A stretch of DNA of 64,000 nucleotides from Hydractinia symbiolongicarpus. Lineage: Eukaryota > Cnidaria > Hydrozoa > Anthoathecata > Hydractiniidae. Positions 1 to 10,440 of the stretch are shown one piece after another; the first letter of the stretch is position 1, and each line of letters begins with the position of its first letter. The notes beneath the pieces are model-generated. The model made no database searches, was not told where the DNA came from, and was given only the letters and a program-made list of their open reading frames with translations. Location: positions 7,752,001 through 7,816,000 of the forward strand of contig NC_079877.1 in assembly GCF_029227915.1 (NCBI RefSeq). Reading direction: 5' to 3'. The position numbers were made by a program, and so were the translations under genes.

Positions 1-371
1 TTGCGTCACATATTCGTACCAACATGTATTTAGCGAAATTTTTTGGATATTACTAGGTTGCATCGTTCTAACAGTGAAACGATTGACTGTGGGACTTAAT
101 TGAACTAACTTTGGACTTTGACCCCATAAGTGTGATAAATGAGACAATTGGACTCCAAGGAAGAACATTCTTCTTAATTTGACATGATTGCCGGAACTCA
201 GCAATTACACTGGACCCAGTGGTAGCGATTCATTAAAAAATTTAAATAAAAAAGTCATGTTTACTGTGGGACCAATCCTAGCCGTTAGCGCGCGCTGAAG
301 ATTTTGAGACAGTTTCAAAAACTCCATTTCATTGACTTTCAAACGGTGTCAATCCGTTTGAGTTACAACGG

Positions 372-744
372 TTGCGTCACACATTAGTACCAACATGTAT
401 TTAGTGATATTTTTCCGATATTACTAAGTTGTATCGCTTTCAACAGTGAAACGATTGACTGTGGGACTTAATTGAACTGATTTTGGACTTTGACCTTATA
501 AATGTTATAAGTGAGACAATTGGACTCCAAGAAATAACATTCTTCTTAATTTGACATGATTGCTGGAACTCAGCGATTACACTAGGCGCTGTGGTAGCGC
601 TTTATTTAAAAATTAAGATAAATAAGTCTTTTTTTACTGTGGGACCAATCCTAGCCGTTATCGCGCGCTGAAGAAATAGAGACAGTTTCAAAAACCACAT
701 TTCATTGACTTTCTAACGGTGTCAATCCGTTTGAGTTACAACAG
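372..744 (+). repeat. Reference satellite monomer (373 bp), with internal landmarks
   Basis: This copy is used to describe the monomer. In order: TTGCGTCAC at 372-380; a well-kept block GTACCAACATGTATTTA at 387-403; GATATTACTAAGTTG around 417-431; ACTGTGGGAC at 458-467; GGACTTTGACC at 485-495; AATTTGACATGATTG around 548-562; a potential hairpin GCGCT-gtggt-AGCGC at 586-600; an A/T-rich core (601-635); a second ACTGTGGGAC at 636-645; the CpG-rich variable site at about 660-669; and an AACGG-tgtcaat-CCGTT dyad at 715-731 just before the next monomer. The same order repeats throughout the window. The length is close to twice a nucleosome repeat, which is common for satellites. No function can be assigned from sequence. 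Confidence 0.93.
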
Positions 745-2224
745 TTGTGTCACATAATCGCACCAAAATGTATTTAGTGATTTTCTTCGGATATTCCTAA
801 GTTGTATCGCTTTTAACAGTGAAACGATTAACTGTGGGAATTATTTGAACTGATTCAGGACTGTGACCTTATAAATGTGATAAATGAGGGAAAAGGTCTC
901 CAAGGAATAACATTCTTCTTAATTCAACATGATTGCTGGAATTCAGCGATTACATTTGGCTCTGTGGTAACCTTTTTTTAAAAATTTAGATAAATAAGTC
1001 ATTTTTTAATGTGGGACCAATCCTAGCCGTTAGTTCGCGCTGAAGAAATAGAGACAGTTTCAAAAACTCCATTTCATTGACTTTCTAACGGTGTCAATGC
1101 GTTTGATTTACAACGGTTGCGTCACATAATCGTACCAACATGTATTTAGTGATTTTCTTCCGATATTACTAAGTTGTATCGCTTTCAACAGTGAACGATT
1201 GACCGTGGGAATTAATTCAACTGATTTTGGACTGTGACCTTATAAATGTGATTAATGCCCCAATTGGTCTCCAAGGAATAACATTCTTCTTAATTTGATA
1301 TGATTGCTGGAATTCAGCGGTTACATTAGTCTCTGCGGTAGCGCTTTATTTAAAAATTTAGATAAATAAGATTTTCCCAGTGTGGGACCAATCCTGGCCG
1401 TTAGCACGTGCTGAGGAAATAAAAACATTCTCAAAAACTACATTTCATTGATTTCTTGGCGGTATAATTCCGTTTGAGTTACAACGGTTGCGTCACATAT
1501 TCGTACCAACATGTATTTAGCGAAAATATTCGGATATTACTAGGTTGCATCGCTTTTAACTGTGAAACGTTTGACTGTGCGACTTAATTAAACTGCTTTT
1601 GGACTTTGACCTTATAAATGTTATAAGTGAGACAATTGGACTCCAAGAAATAACATTCTTCTTAATTTGACATGATTGCTCGAACTCAGCGATTACACTG
1701 GACCCAGTGGTAGCGATTCATTTAAAAATTTAGATAAATAAGTCATTTTTTACTGTGGGACCAATCCTAGCCGTTATCGCGCGCTGAAGAAATAGAGACA
1801 GTTTCTAAAACTAAATTTCATTGATTTTCTAACGGAGTCAATCCGTTTGAGTTACAACGGTTGCGTCACATATTCGTACCAACATGTATTTAGTGATTTT
1901 TTTCCGATATTACTAAGTTGTATTGCTTTCAACAGTGAAACGATTGACTGTGGGAATTATTTGAACTGATTCAAGTCTGTGACCTTGTAAATGTGATGAA
2001 TGAGGCAATAGGTCTCCAAGGAATAACATTCTTCTTAATTTGACATGATTGCCGGAACTCAGCGATTACACTGGACCCTGTTGTAGCGATTCCTTTAAAA
2101 ATTTAAATAAATAAGTCATTTTTACTGTGGGTCCAATCCTAGCCGACGGCGCTCGCTGAAGATATAGAGACAGTTTCAAAAACTCCATTTCATTGACTTT
2201 CTAACGGTGTCAATGCGTTTGATT

Positions 2225-2234
2225 TACAACGGTT
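2225..2234. other. Left target-site duplication of the SINE (imperfect)
   Basis: TACAACGGTT at 2225-2234 pairs with TATAACGTT at 2550-2558: one substitution and one missing G. Uninterrupted monomers have TACAACGGTTGCGTCAC here, so the SINE entered just after CGGTT at a monomer boundary. The mismatches suggest that the insertion is not very recent, though a small sample of bases allows no dating. Confidence 0.65.
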
Positions 2235-2266
2235 ATTATTTTTTTTATTATTATTACTATTATTTA
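2235..2266. repeat. ATT-type microsatellite tail of the SINE, with a run of eight T
   Basis: The plus strand reads as repeated ATT/TTA with a run of eight T at 2239-2246 and one ACT interruption at about 2256. On the SINE strand this is a (TAA)n-like 3' tail. It abuts satellite sequence at 2234. Confidence 0.9.
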
Positions 2267-2487
2267 CCCAGGATAGCCTCTTCAGTTCCTATTGGTACTG
2301 CTATCAACGAGGGTCCTGCGAAGGGGGTCCTAGCGCATTTAAAGCTCCCATTTGAGCTACGAAAGTTGTGCAAGCACAGCAATCGCTCAACTAGACAACC
2401 GCCTAAGATATCAATCCTATTCTCATGCTGAGCGCTAAGCAGAAAGGATAGATTCACACTTTTATAGTCTCTGGCATGACTCGGCCG

Positions 2488-2541
2488 GGGTTTGAACCCA
2501 AGACCTCCCGCACTGAAAGCGAACGCTCTACCACAAGGCTA
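2488..2541 (-). promoter_or_regulatory. Internal Pol III promoter (A and B boxes) of the SINE
   Basis: On the minus strand, TAGCCTTGTGGTAG at 2541-2528 matches the tRNA A box, and GGTTCAAACCC at 2498-2488 matches the B box (GGTTCGANNCC type, with the CpG changed to CA). The spacing is that of a tRNA gene. Both boxes look intact enough to bind TFIIIC in principle. Transcription is not shown by sequence. The region is not an intact tRNA gene: no paired acceptor stem is visible across the head. Confidence 0.82.
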
Positions 2542-2549
2542 TCAGTCGG

Positions 2550-2558
2550 TATAACGTT
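2550..2558. other. Right target-site duplication of the SINE (imperfect)
   Basis: TATAACGTT at 2550-2558 precedes GCGTCAC, resuming the satellite exactly where the left side stopped. It is the partner of 2225-2234, with one substitution and one deleted G. Confidence 0.65.
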
Positions 2559-5162
2559 GCGTCACATAATCGTACCAACATGTATTTAGTGATTTTCTTC
2601 CGATATTACTAAGTTGTATCGCTTTCAACAGTGAAACGATTGACCGTGGGAATTAATTCAACTGATTCTGGACTGTGACCTTATAAATGTGATTAATGCG
2701 CCAATTGGTCTCCAAGGAATAACATTCTTTTTAATTTGATATGATTGCTGGAATTCAGCGGTTACATTAGGCTCTGCGGTAGCGCTTTATTTAAAAATTT
2801 AGATAAATAAGATTTTCCCACTGTGGAACCAATCCTGGCCGTTAGCACGTACTGAAGAAATAAAAACATTCTCAAAAACTACATTTCATTGATTTCTTGG
2901 CGGTATAATTCCGTTTGAGTTACAACGGTTGCGTCACATATTCGTACCAACATGTATTTATCGAAAGTATTCGGATATTACTAGGTTGCATCGCTTTTAA
3001 CTGTGAAACGTTTGACTGTGCGACTTAATTGAACTGCTTTTGGACTTTGACCTTATAAATGTTATAAGTGAGATAATTGGACTCCAAGAAATAACATTCT
3101 TCTTAATTTGACATGATTGCTGGAACTCAGCATTTACACTGGGCGCTGTGGTAGCGCTTTATTTAAAAATTAAGATGAATAAGTCATTTTTTACTGTGGG
3201 ACCAATCCTAGCCGTTAGTTTGCGCTGAAGAAGTAGAGACAGCTTCAAAAAGTACATTTCATTGACTTTCTAACGGTGTCAATCCGTTTGAGTTGCAACG
3301 GTTGGGTCACATATTCGTACCAACATGTATTTAGCGAAATTTTTCGGATATTACTAGGTTGCATCGTTCTAACAGTGAAACGATTGACTGTGGGACTTAA
3401 TTAAACTAACTTTGGACTTTGACCCCATAAGTGTGATAAATGAGACAATTGGACTCCAAGAAAGAACATTCTTCTTAATTTGACATGATTGCCGGAACTC
3501 AGCAATTACACCCGGACCCAGTGGTAGCGATTCATTAAAAAATTTAAATAAAAAAGTCATTTTTACTGTGGGACCAATCCTAGCCGTTAGCGCGCGCTGA
3601 AGATTTTGAGACAGTTTCAAAAACTCCATTTCATTGACTTTCAAACGGTGTCAATCCGTTTGAGTTACAACGGTTGCGTCACACATTGGTACCAACATGT
3701 ATTTAGTGATATTTTTCCGATATTACTAAGTTGTATCGCTTTCAACAGTGAAACGATTGACTGTGGGACTTAATTGAACTGATTTTGGACTTTGACCTTA
3801 TAAATGTTATAAGTAAGACAATTGGACTCCAAGAAATAACATTCTTCTTAATTTGACATGATTGCTGGAACTCAGCGATTACACTAGGCGCTGTGGTAGC
3901 GCTTTATTTAAAAATTAAGTTAAATAAGTCTTTTTTTACTGTGGGACCAATCCTAGCCGTTATCGCGCGCTGAAGAAATAGAGACAGTTTCAAAAACCAC
4001 ATTTCATTGACTTTTTAACGGTGTCAATCCGTTTGAGTTACAACAGTTGCGTCACATAATCGTACCAAAATGTTTTTAGTGATTTTCTACGGATAATCCT
4101 AAGTTGTATCGCTTTTAACAGTGAAACGATTGACTGTGGGAATTATTTGAACTGATTCAGGACTGTGACCTTATAAATGTGATAAATGAGGGAAAAGGTC
4201 TCCAAGGAATAACATTCTTCTTAATTTAACATGATTGCTGGAATTCAGCGATTACATTAGGCTCTGTGGTAACCTTTTTTTAAAAATTTAGACAAATAAG
4301 TCATTTTTTACTGTGGGACCAATCCTAGCCGTTAGTTCGCGCTGAAGAAATAGAGACAGTTTCAAAAACTCCATTTCATTGACTTTCTAACGGTGTCAAT
4401 GCGTTTGATTTACAACGGTTGCGTCACATAATCGTACCAACATGTATTTAGTGATTTTCTTCCGATATTACTAAGTTGTATCGCTTTCAACAGTGAAACG
4501 ATTGACCGTGGAAATTAATTCAACTGATTTTGGACTGTGACCTTATAAATGTAATTAATGCGCCAATTGGTCTCCAAGGAATAACATTCTTCTTAATTTG
4601 ATATGATTGCTGGAATTCAGCGGTTACATTAGTCTCTGCGGTAGCGCTTTATTTAAAAATTTAGATAAATAAGATTTTCTCAGTGTGGGACCAATCCTGG
4701 CCGTTAGCACGTGCTGAGGAAATAAAAACATTCTCAAAAACTACATTTCATTGATTTCTTGGCGGTATAATTCCGTTTGAGTTACAACGGTTGCGTCACA
4801 TATTCGTACCAAAATGTATTTAGCGAAAGTATTCGGATATTACTAGGTTGCATCGCTTTTAACTGTGAAACGTTTGACTGTGCGACTTAATTAAACTGCT
4901 TTTGGACTTTGACCTTATAAATGTTATAAGTGAGACAATTGGACTCCAAGAAATAACATTCTTCTTAATTTGACATGATTGCCGGACCTCAGCGATTACA
5001 CTGGACCCTGTGGTAGCGCTTCATTTAAAAATTTAGATAAATAAGTCATTTTTACTGTGGGACCAATCCTAGCCGTTAGCGCGTGCTGAAGATATAGAGA
5101 CAGTTTCACAAACTCCATTTCATTGACTTTCTAACGGTGTCAATCCGTTTGAGTTACAGCGG
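2557..5162 (+). repeat. Satellite array, seven monomers after the SINE
   Basis: Monomer starts fall at 2557, about 2929, 3302, 3673, 4047, 4419 and 4791. The first two (2557-3120) match 1117-1660 and 4419-4980 in variant content (GACCGTGGGAATTAATTCAAC followed by the GCGAAAGTATTCGG type). The rest belong to the 3302-bp-offset duplication. No other element is present. Confidence 0.95.
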
Positions 5163-8100
5163 TTGCGTCACATATTCGTACCAACATGTATTTAGGGAAA
5201 GTATTCTGATATTACTAGGTTGCATCGCTTTTAACTGTGAAACGTTTGACTGTGCGACTCAATTGAACTGCTTTTGGACTTTGACCTTATAAATGTTATA
5301 AGTGAGACAATTGGACTCCAAGAAATAACATTCTTCTTAATTTGACATGATTGCTGGAACTCAGCGATTACACTGGGCGCTGTGGTAGCGCTTTATTTAA
5401 AAATTAAGATAAATAAGTCTTTTTTTACTGTGGGACCAATCCTAGCCGTTATCGCGCGCTGAAGAAATAGAGACAGTTTCAAAAACCACATTTCATTGAC
5501 TTTCTAACGGTGTCAATCCGTTTGAGTTACAACAGTTGCGTCACATATTCGTACCAAAAGGTATTTAGTGATTTTCTTCGGATAATACTAAGTTGTATCG
5601 CTTTTAACAGTGAAACTATTGACTGTGGTAATTATTTGAACTGATTTAGGACTGTGACCTTATAAATGTGATAAATGAGGCAATAGGTCTTCAAGGAATA
5701 ACATTCTCCTTAATTTGACATGATTGCTAGAATTCAGCGATTACATTAGGCTCTGTGGTAGCCCTTTTTTAAAAATTTAGATAAATAAGTCATTTTTTAC
5801 TGTGGGACCAATCCTAGCCGTTAGTTCGCTCTGAGGAAATAGAGACAGCTTCAAAAAGTACATTTCATTGACTTCCTAACGGTGTCAATCGGTTTGAGTT
5901 ACAACGGTTGCGTCACATATTCGTACCAACATGTTTTTAGTGATTTTTTTCCGATATTACTAAGTTGCATCGCTTTCAACAGTGAAACGATTGACTGTGG
6001 GACTTAATTGAACTGATTTTGGACTTTGACCTTATAAATGTGATAAATGAGCCATTTTGACTACAAGAAGTAACATTCTTCTTAATTTGACATGATTGCT
6101 GGAACTCAGTGATTACACTGGGCGCTGCGGTAGCGCTTTATTTAAAAATTAAGATAAATAAGTCATTCTTTACTGTGGGACCAATCCTAGCCGTTAGTTC
6201 GCGCTGAAGAAATGAAGACATTCTCAAAAACTACATTTCATTGATTTCTTGGCGGTATAATTCCATTTGAGTTACAACGGTTGCGTCACATATTCGTACC
6301 AACATGTATTTAGCGAAAGTATTCGGATATTACTAGGTTGCATCGCTTTTAACTGTGAAACGTATGACTGTGCGACTTAATTGAACTGCTTTTGGATTTT
6401 GACCTTATAAATGTTGTAAGTGAGACAATTGGACTCCAAGAAATAACATTCTTCTTAATTTGACATGATTGCCGGACCTCAGCGATTACACTGGACCCTG
6501 TGGTAGCGCTTCATTTAAAAATTTAGATAAATAAGTCATTTTTACTGTGGGACCAATCCTAGCCGTTAGCGCGTGCTGAAGATATAGAGACAGTTTCACA
6601 AACTCCATTTCATTGACTTTCTAACGGTGTCAATCCGTTTGAGTTACAGCGGTTGCGTCACATATTCGTACCAACATGTATTTAGGGAAAGTATTCTGAT
6701 ATTACTAGGTTGCATCGCTTTTAACTGTGAAACGTTTGACTGTGCGACTCAATTGAACTGCTTTTGGACTTTGACCTTATAAATGTTATAAGTGAGACAA
6801 TTGGACTCCAAGAAATAACATTCTTCTTAATTTGACATGATTGCTGGAACTCAGCGATTACACTGGGCGCTGTGGTAGCGCTTTATTTAAAAATTAAGAT
6901 AAATAAGTCTTTTTTTACTGTGGGACCAATCCTAGCCGTTATCGCGCGCTGAAGAAATAGAGACAGTTTCAAAAACCACATTTCATTGACTTTCTAACGG
7001 TGTCAATCCGTTTGAGTTACAACAGTTGCGTCACATATTCGTACCAAAATGTATTTAGTGATTTTCTTCCGATATTACTAAGTTGTATCGCTTTTAACAG
7101 TGAAACTATTGACTGTGGTAATTATTTGAACTGATTTAGGACTGTGACCTTATAAATGTGATAAATGAGGCAATAGGTCTTCAAGGAATAACATTCTTCT
7201 TAATTTGACATGATTGCTGGAATTCAGCGATTACATTAGGCTCTGGGGTAGCCTTTTTTTAAAAATTTAGATAAATAAGTCATTTTTTACTGTGGGACCA
7301 ATCCTAGCCGTTAGTTCGCTCTGAAGAAATAGAGACAGCTTTAAAAAGTACATTTCATTGACTTTCAAACGGTGTCAATCCGTTTGAGTTACAACAGTTG
7401 CGTGACATATTCGTACCAACATGTATTTAGTGATTTTTTTCCGATATTACTAAGTTGCATCGCTTTCAACAGTGAAACGATTGACTGTGGGACTTAATTG
7501 AACTGATTTTGGACTTTGACCTTATAAATGTGATAAATGAGCCATTATGACTACAAGAAGTAACATTTTTCTTAAATTGACATGATTGCTGGAACTCAGT
7601 GATTACACTGGGCGCTGCGGTAGCGCTTTATTTAAAAATTAAGATAAATAAGTCATTCTTTTCTGTGGGACCAATCCTAGCCGTTAGTTCGCGCTGAAAA
7701 AATGAAGACATTCTCAAAAACTACATTTCATTGATTTCTTGGCGGTATAATTCCGTTTGAGTTACAACGGTTGCGTCACATTATCGTACCAACATGTATT
7801 TAGCGAAAGTATTCGGATATTACTAGGTTGCATCGCTTTTAACTGTGAAACGTTTGACTGTGCGACTTAAATGAACTAATTTTGGACTTTGACCTTATAA
7901 ATGTTATAAGTGAGACAATTGGACTCCAAGAAATAACATTCTTCTTAATTTGACATGATTGCCGGACCTCAGCGATTACACTGGACCCTGTGGTAGCGAT
8001 TCATTTAAAAATTTAGATAAATAAGTCATTTTTACTGTGGGACCAATCCTAGCCGTTAGCGCGCGCTGAAGACATAGAGACAGTTTCACAAACTCCATTT

Positions 8101-10440
8101 CATTGACTTTCTAACGGTGTCAATCCCTTTGAGTTACAGCGGTTGCGTCACATATTCGAAACAACATGTATTTAGCGAAAGTATTCTGATATTACTAGGT
8201 TGCATCGCTTTTAACTGTGAAACGTTTGACTGTGCGACTTAATTGAACTGATTTTGGACTTTGACCTAATAAATGTTATAAGTGAGACAATTGGACTCCA
8301 AGAAATAACATTCTTCTAAATTTGACATGATTGCTGGAACTCAGCGATTACACTGGGCGCTGTGGTAGCGCTTTATTTAAAAATTAAGATAAATAAGTCT
8401 TTTTTTACTGTGGGACCAATCCTAGCAGTTATCGCGCGCTGAAGAAATAGAGACAGTTTCAAAAACCACATTTCATTGACTTTTTAACGGTGTCAATCCG
8501 TTTGAGTTACAACAGCTGCGTCACATATTCGTACCAAAATGTATTTAGTGATTTTCTTCCGATATTACTAAGTTGTATCGCTTTTAACAGTGAAGCGATT
8601 GACTGTGGGAATTATTTGAACTGATTCAGGACTTTGACCTTATAAATGTAATAAATGAGCCATTTTGACTAAAAGAAATATCATTCTTCTTAATTTTACA
8701 TGATTGCTGGAACTCAGCGATTACACTGGGCGCTGTGGTAGCGCTTTATTTAAATATTTAGATAAATAAGATTTTCTTACTGTGGGACCAATCCTGGCCG
8801 TTAGCACGCGCTGAAGAAATAAAGACATTCTCAAAAACTACATTTCATTGATTTCTTGGCGGTATAATTCCGTTTGAGTTACAACGGTTGCGTCACATAT
8901 TCGTACCAACATGTATTTTGCGAAAGTATTCGGATATTACTAAGTTGTATCGCTTTCAACAGTGAAACGATTGACTGTGGGACTTAATTGAACTGATTTT
9001 GGACTTTGACCTTATAAATGTGATAAATGAGCCATTTTGACTACAAGAAGTAACATTTTTCTTAAATTGACATGATTGCTGGAACTCAGTATTACACTGG
9101 GCGCTGCGGTAGCGCTTTATTTAAAAATTAAGATAAATAAGTCATTCTTTTCTGTGGGACCAATCCTAGCCGTTAGTTTGCGCTGAAACAATGAAGACAT
9201 TCTCAAAAACTACATTTCATTGATTTCTTGGCGGTATAATTCCGTTTGAGTTACAACGGTTGCGTCACATATTCGTACCAACATGTATTTAGCGAAAGTA
9301 TTCGGATATTACTAGGTTGCATCGCTTTTAACTGTGAAACGTTTGACTGTGCGACTTAAATGAACTAATTTTGGACTTTGACCTTATAAATGTTATAAGT
9401 GAGACAATTGGACTCCAAGAAATAACATTTTTCTTAATTTGACATGATTGCCGGACCTCAGCGATTACACTGGACCCTGTGGTAGCGATTCATTTAAAAA
9501 TTTAGATAAATAAGTCATTTTTACTGTGGGACCAATCCTAGCCGTTAGCGAGCGCTGAAGACATAGAGACAGTTTCACAAACTCCATTTCATTGACTTTC
9601 TAACGGTGTCAATCCGTTTCAGTTACAGCGGTTGCGTCACATATTCGAAACAACATGTATTTAGCGAAAGTATTCTGATATTACTAGGTTGCATCGCTTT
9701 AAACTGTGAAACGTTTGACTGTGCGACTTAATTGAACTGATTTTGGACTTTGACCTAATAAATGTTATAAGTGAGACAATTGGACTCCAAGAAATAACAT
9801 TCTTCTTAATTTGACATGATTGCTGGAACTCAGCGATTACACTGGGCGCTGTGGTAGCGCTTTATTTAAAAATTAAGATAAATAAGTCTTTTTTTACTGT
9901 GGGACCAATCCTAGCAGTTATCGCGCGCTGAAGAAATAGAGACAGTTTCAAAAACCACATTTCATTGACTTTTTAACGGTGTCAATCCGTTTGAGTTACA
10001 ACAGCTGCGTCACATATTCGTACCAAAATGTATTTAGTGATTTTCTTCCGATATTACTAAGTTGTATCGCTTTTAACAGTGAAACGATTGACTGTGGGAA
10101 TTATTTGAACTGATTCAGAACTTTGACCTTATAAATGTAATAAATGAGCCATTTTGACTAAAAGAAATATCATTCTTCTTAATTTTACATGATTGCTGGA
10201 ACTCAGCGATTACACTGGGCGCTGTGGTAGCGCTTTATTTAAATATTTAGATAAATAAGATTTTCTTACTGTGGGACCAATCCTGGCCGTTAGCACGCGC
10301 TGAAGAAATAAAGACATTCTCAAAAACTACATTTTATTGATTTCTTGGCGGTATAATTCCGTTTGAGTTACAACGGTTGCGTCACATATTCGTACCAACA
10401 TGTATTTTGCGAAAGTATTCGGATATTACTAAGTTGTATC
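4791..10440 (+). repeat. Four-monomer higher-order repeat, ~1490 bp, about 3.8 copies
   Basis: The distinctive boundary GAGTTACAGCGGTTGCGTCA recurs with GGTTGCGTCA at 5161, 6651, 8141 and 9630, which is spacing of 1490, 1490 and 1489 bp. Units 1 and 2 share TTTAGGGAAAGTATTCTG. Units 3 and 4 share CATATTCGAAACAACATG and a TATTTTGCGAAAG monomer (8916 and 10405). The monomer before the first boundary (4791) already fits this phase: GCCGGACCTCAGCG occurs at 4981 and again at about 6471. The period breaks near 10,440, where GACTTAGTTGAACTG-type sequence takes over. Confidence 0.88.

Larger units (their letters stand above)
1..2234 (+). repeat. Satellite array, left of the SINE (about six ~372-bp monomers)
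   Basis: Six tandem monomers start with the block TTGCGTCAC (or a one-base variant) at 1, 372, 745, 1117, 1488 and 1861, giving lengths of 371-373 bp. All run in the same orientation. They differ in segment versions: the 1117 and 1488 copies are separated by an end segment reading TTTCTTGGCGGTATAATTCC, whereas most others end with a GACTTTCTAACGGTGTCAAT-type segment. The first monomer may be cut by the window edge only at its first base or so. No reading frame longer than chance and no RNA gene is visible. The final monomer is interrupted at about 2234 by the SINE. Confidence 0.97.
2235..2549 (-). mobile_element. tRNA-derived SINE, minus orientation, inserted in the satellite
   Basis: This ~315-bp segment has no similarity to the satellite and interrupts one monomer. 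Read on the minus strand it starts near 2549 with a tRNA-like head carrying an A box (2528-2541) and a B box (2488-2498) about 29 bases apart. An unrelated body follows (about 2276-2470), and it ends in an A/T-rich (TAA)n-type tail at 2235-2266. This is the standard layout of a SINE, transcribed by RNA polymerase III and mobilised by the machinery of a partner LINE (family knowledge). Imperfect flanking duplications support insertion by target-primed reverse transcription. Short ORFs across it on both strands are incidental. I cannot name the family; the style resembles SINEs of marine invertebrates. Confidence 0.87.
1..4965 (+). repeat. Satellite segment duplicated at an offset of about 3302 bp (1-1660 and 3302-4965)
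   Basis: Monomer starts at 1, 372, 745, 1117 and 1488 recur at about 3302, 3673, 4047, 4419 and 4791 with the same variant combinations, for example the GACCCCATAAG version at about 120 and 3421, the CGGATA(T/A)TCCTAAG version at 785 and 4089, and TTAGTCTCTGCGG at 1326 and 4628. Subtracting the ~324-bp SINE leaves about 2978 bp, which is eight monomers. Similarity fades within the fifth monomer (around 1660 and 4965). Part of the unit, the pair starting at 1117, also recurs at 2557 and 4419. The SINE lies between the copies and is not itself duplicated. Confidence 0.8.

Noticed and set aside
381-400. CENP-B box
   Set aside because: ATTCGTACCAACATGTA in many monomers shares TTCG and an A at the right spacing but lacks the required CGGG part, and TTCG itself varies (ATCG in many copies).
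586-700. Satellite derived from a tRNA-like Pol III unit (GTGGTAGCGC as A box, AGTTTCAAAAACT as B box)
   Set aside because: The A-box likeness to the SINE head is short, the B-box match is poor and the spacing of about 85-90 bases is too long for a typical tRNA-type promoter.
2207-2457. Overlapping short ORFs on both strands at the SINE
   Set aside because: They span satellite, the ATT tail and the SINE body and have low-complexity Tyr/Phe runs. They match no gene structure.
2471-2549. tRNA gene in the SINE head
   Set aside because: A and B boxes are present, but I cannot pair an acceptor stem or a complete cloverleaf, and the sequence continues into a SINE body and tail.
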